Assembly: GCA_030618205.1 (NCBI GenBank)
Contig: JAUXDR010000099.1
Span: forward strand, 1-5,005
Source: Deltaproteobacteria bacterium
Lineage (GTDB): Bacteria; Desulfobacterota; Dissulfuribacteria; Dissulfuribacterales; UBA3076
Direction of reading: 5' to 3'
DNA: 5,005 nucleotides
Positions 1-5,005 of this stretch are shown piece after piece. Made by a program: the position numbers and the translations under genes. A model generated the notes under the pieces. It was not told the origin of the DNA. It searched no databases and was given only the letters and a program-made list of their open reading frames with translations. Positions within the stretch are counted from its first letter, which is position 1, and every line of letters begins with the position of its first letter.

Positions 1-333
1 GAAGGAGCGGACATCATCGGAAACCGGACCAGAGTAAAGATTGTCAAGAACAAAATAGCTTCTCCATTCAAAACAGCCGAGTTTGATATATACTACGGAG
101 AAGGTATTTCCAGAGAAGGCTCTCTGATCGACCTGGCCACGGCAGTGGATATCATTGAAAAAAGTGGGGCGTGGTATTCATACGATGGAGAAAGACTTGG
201 ACAAGGCCGTGAAAACGTGCGGACCTTCCTGAAAGCCCACCTGGATATTGCTGACCGAATAGAGCAGCAGGTGAGGGAGTCATACGACATTAAGAGGCCC
301 AAAGTCCAGGAGCAGGTTGAGGAATCTGCTTAA
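1..333 (+). CDS. recA: RecA recombinase, C-terminal part (5' end outside window)
   Basis: RecA forms ATP-dependent filaments on single-stranded DNA, catalyses strand exchange in homologous recombination and stimulates LexA self-cleavage in the SOS response; it is cytoplasmic and nucleoid-associated. Reading frame 1 is open from base 1 and gives 110 residues ending in TAA (331-333). The visible part starts just after the L2 DNA-binding loop region and covers the end of the core and the C-terminal domain. The stretch KNKIASPFK (visible residues 16-24), the YYGEG turn (31-35) and GAWYSY followed by GQG (56-69) closely match the E. coli protein as I recall it. The Walker A and B motifs lie off the left edge. 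The tail after the last helix is short (about 16 residues) and only mildly acidic (E104, E107, E108), against the longer acidic tail of E. coli RecA. The next gene, alaS, starts 18 bp downstream on the same strand, so the two are probably co-transcribed. recX, which often sits here, is absent. The promoter and any LexA box would be outside the window. Confidence 0.97.
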   Translation, partial: EGADIIGNRTRVKIVKNKIASPFKTAEFDIYYGEGISREGSLIDLATAVDIIEKSGAWYSYDGERLGQGRENVRTFLKAHLDIADRIEQQVRESYDIKRPKVQEQVEESA

Positions 334-335
334 AC

Positions 336-343
336 AGGAAAGG
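336..343 (+). promoter_or_regulatory. Ribosome binding site of alaS
   Basis: The purine-rich sequence AGGAAAGG lies between the recA stop and the alaS ATG, ending 8 bases before the start codon. That spacing is normal for a Shine-Dalgarno element. It supports ATG 352 as the start of alaS, as does the family-like N-terminus that follows. The 18-bp gap is too short to hold a separate terminator and promoter, so alaS expression at least partly depends on transcription through recA, unless there is a promoter inside recA. Confidence 0.75.
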
Positions 344-351
344 CTCTGCCC

Positions 352-3051
352 ATGAAGAAGTTATCTGGTACTCAGATTCGCAGCCTCTTTTTGGATTTTT
401 TTTCAAAAAATGGCAGTGAGATAGTCCCGAGTTCCCCACTGATCCCGGCAGAAGACCCTTCACTCCTTTTTACTAACTCCGGTATGGTCCAGTTCAAGAA
501 GGTATTTCTTGGAGAGGAGACCAGGTCTTATGTGCGTGCGGCCTCTTGTCAGAAATGCGTGCGGGCCGGGGGCAAACACAACGATCTTGAAAACGTTGGA
601 TACACTGCCCGTCATCATACTTTTTTTGAAATGCTGGGAAATTTTTCCTTTGGAGACTACTTCAAAAGAGAGGCTATTTCCTTTGCCTGGGAGTTCCTTA
701 CAAAAGAAATTGAATTGCCTGTAGAAAAGCTGTGGGTCACGGTATTCCGGGATGATGACGAAGCGGCGGAACTATGGCCGGAGATAACTGGAATTTCTCC
801 TGATCGTGTGGTCCGTCTCGGAGAAGAAGACAACTTCTGGGCCATGGGGGATACCGGGCCCTGTGGACCTTGCTCGGAGATACTCATCGACCAGGGATCA
901 GATGTTGGCTGTGGCAGGCCGGACTGCAAAGTAGGCTGTGATTGCGATCGCTTTCTTGAACTCTGGAACCTGGTGTTTATGCAGTTCTTCCGGGATGAAT
1001 CCGGTAAACTGAGCCCTCTTCCAAATCCGTGCATTGATACCGGCCTGGGGCTTGAGCGTATGGCCGCGATATGCCAGGGGAAACAGAGTAATTACGATAC
1101 GGACATCTTCGCAGGCCTGTTAGCGCGCATAGAAGAGCTGTCAGGCCGGAACTATGGCCGGGACAAGCAATCAGACGTGGCCATGAAGGTCATAGCTGAT
1201 CATGCCAGGGCCGGTGCCTTTCTTGTTGCGGATGGACTCATTCCTTCCAATGAGGGGAGAGGATATGTGTTGAGGCGCATTATCCGCAGAGCAGTCCGGT
1301 ACGGAAAGGTCATAGGGCTTAAGGACCCCTTTATAAGCTCAGTGGCTGACATTGTTATCAAAGAAATGGGTGAAATCTATCCTGAACTGAAAAAGGCCTC
1401 GGCCTTTTTGGGGAAGGTCATAGACCACGAGGAGTCCCGCTTTGCAGAGACGCTGGAATTCGGGCTCCGCCTCCTTGGCGAGGAGATAGCCATCCTCAGA
1501 AAGGAACAGAAGACCCAAGTCCCGGGGGATTTTGCTTTCAAGCTTTATGACACTTACGGCTTACCTGTGGATATACTCATTGATGTGGCCAAGGAAGAGG
1601 ATATGGGGCTTGACCGGGCCGGTTATGAACATGCCCGGTCAGAGCAGAGGGAGCGGTCTAAAAAAGCCCGTCATGACGTGGTTACTGAAGAATTGCCGGA
1701 GGTGTACAGGGAGCTGCTGAACTCAAATCTGGGCAACAAATTCGTGGGTTATGACAACACATCTCACAAATCAAAGCTCCTTGCCCTTGTAAAACAGGGC
1801 CGGCCTGTCCAAAAAGCCTCTGCCGGCTGGTGCGGAGAACTTGTTGCTGCAGAAACACCATTTTATGCAGAGTCAGGCGGTCAAGTGGGCGATAGGGGTT
1901 GGGTGGAAGGGCCTTCAGGCAGGGCCGAAGTAATAGATACCTTCCACAGGGGAGACCTTATAATACACAGTATAGAAGTAAAACACGGGGATCTGGAATC
2001 AGGAGATTCCATAAAGCTTGAGGTATTAGAGGACCTTAGAAAAAACACGGCCCGCAACCATACCGCCACCCACCTTCTCCACGCTGCCCTTAGGCAAGTC
2101 CTTGGAGAACATGTGAAGCAGGCAGGTTCCATGGTAGCCCCTGACAGGCTGCGTTTTGACTTTACCCACTTCTCAGCCTTGACACCGGATGAGATCAGCC
2201 AGGTTGAAGACCTGGTAAATGAACAGATAAGAGAGGACAGAGAAGTCAAAACAGAGATTCTTTCCTATAAAGAGGCAATGGCCCGTGAGGCAATGGCCCT
2301 GTTCGGGGAAAAGTACGGAGAGACTGTGCGCCTGGTGAGTATTCCGGATTTCAGTGTGGAACTTTGTGGCGGCACCCATATTTCTTATACAGGGCAGATA
2401 GGTCTTCTCAAGATCATCAGCGAATCCAGTGTGGCTGCCGGAATGCGGAGGCTTGAGGCCTGTACTGCCCAAAACGCCCTGGACCTTGTACATGAATTGG
2501 AAGAAGCGGTTTCCAGCATTACCTTTCAACTGAAATGTCCTAGATTGGAGGTATCTAAAAAGGTCACAAGACTCCTTGAGATGACAAAAGACCTGGAGAA
2601 GCAACTCCAGCGGGTTAAGACGGTCCGTGCCACGCAAGGGCTGGATAAGTTGTTGTCCGGGATACAAAAAATCAACAATATTCAAGTACTATCTGCCCGA
2701 GTTGAAACAGAGAACGCCAAGTCCCTCAGGGACCTGGGAGACAGGCTCAGAGATAAGATGGGTTCAGGGGTCATAATGATAGGGTCGCAGGCCGGCAGAA
2801 AGGCCCTGCTGCTGGTCCTTGTGACCAAGGATCTCACTGACCGGCTACATGCAGGAAATATGATCAGGCAGGTAGCTCAGATGATCGGGGGAGGCGGAGG
2901 AGGGAGCCCTGAAATGGCGCAGGCAGGGGGCCCGAAACCGGAAAGACTCGCAGAGGCCCGGCAGTCTATGATATCGTACATCAATCAAACAGTTCCCAGG
3001 CTTCCTGAATGCGAATCAAGCCGCGATCATTTTCTTGAATCTTCTGACTAA
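352..3051 (+). CDS. alaS: Alanine--tRNA ligase (AlaRS), full length
   Basis: AlaRS is a cytoplasmic class II synthetase that attaches alanine to tRNA-Ala and hydrolyses mischarged Ser- or Gly-tRNA-Ala. At 899 aa it is slightly longer than the E. coli enzyme (876). The start is ATG 352, supported by the upstream AGGAAAGG and by the N-terminal helix (TQIRSLFLDFF) typical of the family. The catalytic domain (about 1-245) shows motif 2 with CVRAGGKHNDLENVG (residues 69-83) and motif 3 GLGLER (231-236). A tRNA-recognition region follows to about 450. The editing domain begins with FYAESGGQVGDRG (504-516) and carries the zinc-binding set HTATH (H570, H574) plus CGGTH (C672, H676), so editing looks intact. 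The C-terminal DHHA1/C-Ala domain has six glycines (846-851) followed by MAQAGG. Unusual points: C171-X2-C174 is followed by Q181 and D184 where E. coli has zinc-motif histidines, with four further cysteines at 187-198. E646 stands where I expect glycine before AMALFGEKY. The gene ends in TAA, 33 bp from the convergent prmC stop. Confidence 0.98.
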   Translation: MKKLSGTQIRSLFLDFFSKNGSEIVPSSPLIPAEDPSLLFTNSGMVQFKKVFLGEETRSYVRAASCQKCVRAGGKHNDLENVGYTARHHTFFEMLGNFSFGDYFKREAISFAWEFLTKEIELPVEKLWVTVFRDDDEAAELWPEITGISPDRVVRLGEEDNFWAMGDTGPCGPCSEILIDQGSDVGCGRPDCKVGCDCDRFLELWNLVFMQFFRDESGKLSPLPNPCIDTGLGLERMAAICQGKQSNYDTDIFAGLLARIEELSGRNYGRDKQSDVAMKVIADHARAGAFLVADGLIPSNEGRGYVLRRIIRRAVRYGKVIGLKDPFISSVADIVIKEMGEIYPELKKASAFLGKVIDHEESRFAETLEFGLRLLGEEIAILRKEQKTQVPGDFAFKLYDTYGLPVDILIDVAKEEDMGLDRAGYEHARSEQRERSKKARHDVVTEELPEVYRELLNSNLGNKFVGYDNTSHKSKLLALVKQGRPVQKASAGWCGELVAAETPFYAESGGQVGDRGWVEGPSGRAEVIDTFHRGDLIIHSIEVKHGDLESGDSIKLEVLEDLRKNTARNHTATHLLHAALRQVLGEHVKQAGSMVAPDRLRFDFTHFSALTPDEISQVEDLVNEQIREDREVKTEILSYKEAMAREAMALFGEKYGETVRLVSIPDFSVELCGGTHISYTGQIGLLKIISESSVAAGMRRLEACTAQNALDLVHELEEAVSSITFQLKCPRLEVSKKVTRLLEMTKDLEKQLQRVKTVRATQGLDKLLSGIQKINNIQVLSARVETENAKSLRDLGDRLRDKMGSGVIMIGSQAGRKALLLVLVTKDLTDRLHAGNMIRQVAQMIGGGGGGSPEMAQAGGPKPERLAEARQSMISYINQTVPRLPECESSRDHFLESSD
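2272..2299 (+). repeat. Short in-frame tandem repeat inside alaS (13-bp unit, 15-bp period)
   Basis: GAGGCAATGGCCC occurs at 2272-2284 and again at 2287-2299, separated by 2 bases. Because the period is 15 bp the repeat is in frame and encodes EAMAR then EAMAL (residues 641-650) in the editing domain, just before the conserved LFGEKYGE stretch. Compared with E. coli AlaRS as I recall it, the protein length here is unchanged, so this is probably codon-level coincidence or conversion within a helix and not an inserted duplication. No function is implied. Confidence 0.6.
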
Positions 3052-3084
3052 GAATTTATGATTTTCTGAGTTAATCCCTTTACT

Positions 3085-3987
3085 TCAGTTCCTCTTTGCC
3101 ATTAGGACCCTGTCCTTGCCTGACAGGTCTTTTCTGATCTCTGCGCATTTATACATTCCGGTATCTCTGGTCATCTGAATGGCCTGTTTTCCCTGATTCC
3201 ATCCGATTTCACAAACAAACCATGCTTCTTTGCGAAGTACTTGGGGAACGGCTTTGATAAGTTTTTCAATGTCCTCAAGTCCATCTTTTCCGCTGAAGAG
3301 TGACCCCTCTGGTTCATATTTGAATATTTCTTTTGCCAGGAGCCTTTTGTCCTTATTGGCCACGTAAGGTGGGTTGCTGACAACCAGATGAAATCCCTGG
3401 TTTGCGACGGCTATTCCTTTTTCACGCGGGAAAATGTCGGTTTCACACGATCTAAAGGGATTGATCCAGTCTGTCTGTACCAGGCTAACTCTTGATTTTA
3501 CCCCGTGTCTCTCTGCATTTTGTTGTGCTACGATCAGCGCAGGGAATGACCTGTCTGTTGCCACTAAAACGGCTTCTGGAATCTCATGGGCAAGTGTTAT
3601 TGCCAGGATACCGCAACCCGTACCCAGGTCCAGGATAAAGGGCCTGTGCCATCTTTCCTGCTTCACAAGGGCAAGGGCGATCTCCACAATCAGCTCGGTC
3701 TCAGGTCTGGGTATCAGAGTATCCCTGGTTACGCGAAAAGGAAGAGACCAGAATTCCCGCTGCTCCAAAATATAGGCAGTGGGTTCGTGCATGGCCCTTC
3801 GCGCAACAAGGGCCATATACTGTTTATTTACAGGGTCTTCAAGTAGAAATTCAGGATGGAGGTGAAACCAGATCCGTTCTTTTCCCAGAAGGTGGGCCAG
3901 CAGAATTTCAGCTTCCAGTTGCGGGTTTTCTATATGGGCGCGCGAGAGTTGTTTAGTGGCTGCGAAGAGTGCCTGGGCTATTGTCAT
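3085..3987 (-). CDS. prmC: Peptide chain release factor N5-glutamine methyltransferase (PrmC/HemK)
   Basis: PrmC transfers a methyl group from S-adenosylmethionine to the glutamine of the GGQ motif of release factors 1 and 2, which raises termination efficiency; it acts in the cytoplasm. The 300-aa product has the helical substrate-binding N-domain (about 1-85, with [15 protein letters not shown] at 24-38) and the family signature IPRPETE (92-98). The SAM-binding motif I is LDLGTGCG (119-126), the acidic D145 follows motif II, and the catalytic NPPY is at 205-208, with [13 protein letters not shown] (225-237) after it. The start is ATG 3987: the N-terminus MTIAQAL is family-typical and no start codon lies just upstream in frame. 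The start sits 35 bp inside the 3' end of prfA, its substrate gene, and no convincing Shine-Dalgarno sequence precedes it, which suggests translational coupling. The protein is longer than E. coli PrmC (277 aa), mainly through about 16 extra residues around 180-197, before NPPY. The stop is TGA. Older annotations call this family HemK, wrongly linked to heme synthesis. Confidence 0.97.
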   Translation of the reverse strand: MTIAQALFAATKQLSRAHIENPQLEAEILLAHLLGKERIWFHLHPEFLLEDPVNKQYMALVARRAMHEPTAYILEQREFWSLPFRVTRDTLIPRPETELIVEIALALVKQERWHRPFILDLGTGCGILAITLAHEIPEAVLVATDRSFPALIVAQQNAERHGVKSRVSLVQTDWINPFRSCETDIFPREKGIAVANQGFHLVVSNPPYVANKDKRLLAKEIFKYEPEGSLFSGKDGLEDIEKLIKAVPQVLRKEAWFVCEIGWNQGKQAIQMTRDTGMYKCAEIRKDLSGKDRVLMAKRN

Positions 3988-5005
3988 CTGAGCTTTGGGC
4001 CAGGGCCTGCGTCTGATAGTGAGTTCCCAGGGCCTCTGTGATTTCGTTTATATCCCCTTCCATTATGGTCTCAAGGCGGTAAAGGGTGAGGCCTATTCGA
4101 TGGTCGGTCATCCTGCCTTGGGGAAAGTTGTAGGTGCGGATACGCTCACTCCTGTCCCCTGTGCCCACCATGCTTCGTCGTTCATCTGAGACCTGGGCTT
4201 GTTGTTCTGTGCGTTTTAGATCCAGCAGACGGGCATAAAGCACCTTCATGGCCTTGGCCCTGTTTTTATGTTGGGAGCGCTCATCCTGACACTGTACTAC
4301 CAAGCCTGTGGGCAGGTGGGTGATACGTACTGCGGATTCTGTCTTGTTGACGTGCTGCCCCCCTGCTCCTGATGCACGGTAAACGTCAATCCGAAGATCA
4401 GCAGGATCAATATCCACGTCCACATCATCGGCCTCGGGCAGTACGGCCACAGTGACGGCCGATGTGTGTATGCGTCCCTGGGTCTCTGTGTCAGGTACCC
4501 TCTGGACCCTGTGGGTACCACTTTCGTACTTCAAGCGGCTGTAAACCCTGTCTCCGGAAACAAGGGCGATAATTTCCTTGAATCCACCGCCCCCGGTCAG
4601 ATGGGCGTTCAGCACCTCCACTTTCCATTTTTTGTGCTCAGCATATCGGCTGTACATACGGAACATATCCGCTGCAAAAAGGGCAGCCTCGTCTCCGCCC
4701 GTACCGGCCCTGATTTCCAAAAGCACGTTCTTTTCGTCACTGGGGTCCTTAGGCAGGAGGAGGCGTTTTACTTGCTCCTCGAGTTCCCTGCTTTTCTCTT
4801 GAAGTTCCTCGATCTCTGACTGTGCGAGTTCCCGGATTTCCGGGTCAGGATCATCGAGCAAGACCTTGTTTTCATCGATTTGTTTAAGTATGTTGCGGTC
4901 CTGGCGGTAAGATTGAACTATTACCCTCAGATCGGCGTGCCTTTTTGCAATCTCCTGATATTTCTTTTGGTCTTTCAGTAAATCAGGGTCGCTGAGTTCT
5001 TCCTC
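3953..5005 (-). CDS. prfA: Peptide chain release factor 1 (RF1), N-terminus cut by window edge
   Basis: RF1 recognises UAA and UAG in the ribosomal A site and triggers release of the finished protein. The frame is open from the right edge and gives 350 residues ending in TAA (3953-3955). Family length is about 355-360 aa, so perhaps 15-20 N-terminal residues and the start codon are missing. A TTG at 4859-4861 is an internal leucine and not the start: homologous coiled N-terminal sequence ([19 protein letters not shown]) continues upstream of it. Visible order: helical domain 1 (1-95), [16 protein letters not shown] (97-111), HRVQRVPDT with the codon-recognition tripeptide PDT (171-173), [17 protein letters not shown] (177-193), the catalytic GGQ loop (G215-G216-Q217), and [10 protein letters not shown] (239-248). 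The PxT form rather than the SPF of RF2 makes this RF1. The C-terminal tail ([13 protein letters not shown]) lies in the overlap with prmC and runs past the E. coli end. prmC follows as the modifying enzyme of this protein. Confidence 0.97.
   Translation of the reverse strand, partial: EEELSDPDLLKDQKKYQEIAKRHADLRVIVQSYRQDRNILKQIDENKVLLDDPDPEIRELAQSEIEELQEKSRELEEQVKRLLLPKDPSDEKNVLLEIRAGTGGDEAALFAADMFRMYSRYAEHKKWKVEVLNAHLTGGGGFKEIIALVSGDRVYSRLKYESGTHRVQRVPDTETQGRIHTSAVTVAVLPEADDVDVDIDPADLRIDVYRASGAGGQHVNKTESAVRITHLPTGLVVQCQDERSQHKNRAKAMKVLYARLLDLKRTEQQAQVSDERRSMVGTGDRSERIRTYNFPQGRMTDHRIGLTLYRLETIMEGDINEITEALGTHYQTQALAQSSDDNSPGTLRSH

Noticed and set aside
2173..2685. 170-codon open frame on the minus strand inside alaS
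   Set aside because: It lies wholly antisense to conserved AlaRS editing-domain sequence and its translation shows no recognisable motif or family. It is a shadow of the real gene, as are the shorter frames at 657-1034 and 1881-2249.
2887..2931. Glycine-rich run in AlaRS as a low-complexity or repeat-expansion artefact
   Set aside because: GGGGGG followed by MAQAGG is the normal conserved signature of the AlaRS C-terminal (DHHA1) domain, and the glycine codons are mixed, so it is not an expansion.
3045..3073. Imperfect inverted repeat across the alaS stop codon as a bidirectional terminator
   Set aside because: The two 10-base arms pair with one A-G mismatch and one G-U pair, the stem is AT-rich with a 9-base loop, and no T run follows on either strand. 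It is too weak to call a terminator.
3434..3775. 113-codon plus-strand frame opposite prmC
   Set aside because: It is antisense to the conserved SAM-binding region of PrmC, has no convincing ribosome binding site and resembles no protein I know.
4859..4861. TTG as the start codon of prfA
   Set aside because: RF1-like helical sequence continues in the same frame for 48 further residues to the window edge, so this codon is an internal leucine.
1..5005. Mobile element, defence system, CRISPR array, tRNA or riboswitch
   Set aside because: Coding density is almost complete with four conserved housekeeping genes, no gap exceeds 33 bp, and no spaced repeats, transposase motifs or cloverleaf sequences were seen on either strand.

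Overview
The window is a compact stretch of bacterial housekeeping sequence with almost no non-coding DNA. It holds four genes: the 3' end of recA and a complete alaS on the + strand, and a complete prmC and most of prfA on the - strand. The two pairs converge on a gap of only 33 bp (3052-3084). No mobile element, CRISPR array, RNA gene or phage-like module is visible.

Organism: protein style points to a Gram-negative bacterium, most likely a Desulfobacterota (former Deltaproteobacteria) lineage. The grounds are the recA-alaS adjacency, the RecA C-terminal wording (GISREG, GAWYSY), and a cysteine-rich stretch in the AlaRS catalytic domain (C187/C192/C196/C198) that I associate from memory with deltaproteobacterial enzymes. 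This is inference from remembered families; no search was run. Base composition looks balanced, roughly half GC by eye.

Layout: 1-333 is the RecA C-terminal domain, cut by the window's left edge. It is followed after 18 bp by alaS (352-3051, 899 aa), probably on the same transcript and with no recX between them. On the other strand, prfA (release factor 1) enters from the right edge (5005) and ends at 3953. prmC (the release factor glutamine methyltransferase) starts at 3987, inside the prfA 3' end, and stops at 3085. The prfA-prmC pair is a functional unit: PrmC methylates the glutamine of the GGQ motif of RF1, which is visible here at 4355-4363. AlaRS charges tRNA-Ala and edits mischarged tRNA, so three of the four genes serve translation and recA serves recombination and the SOS response.

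I found no previously undescribed system. The points worth a second look are fine details inside known families: loss of the two histidines of the E. coli-type zinc motif in AlaRS with a nearby cysteine cluster, a PDT version of the RF1 stop-codon tripeptide, an extra loop in PrmC just before NPPY, and the 35-bp prfA/prmC overlap with no clear Shine-Dalgarno sequence for prmC.
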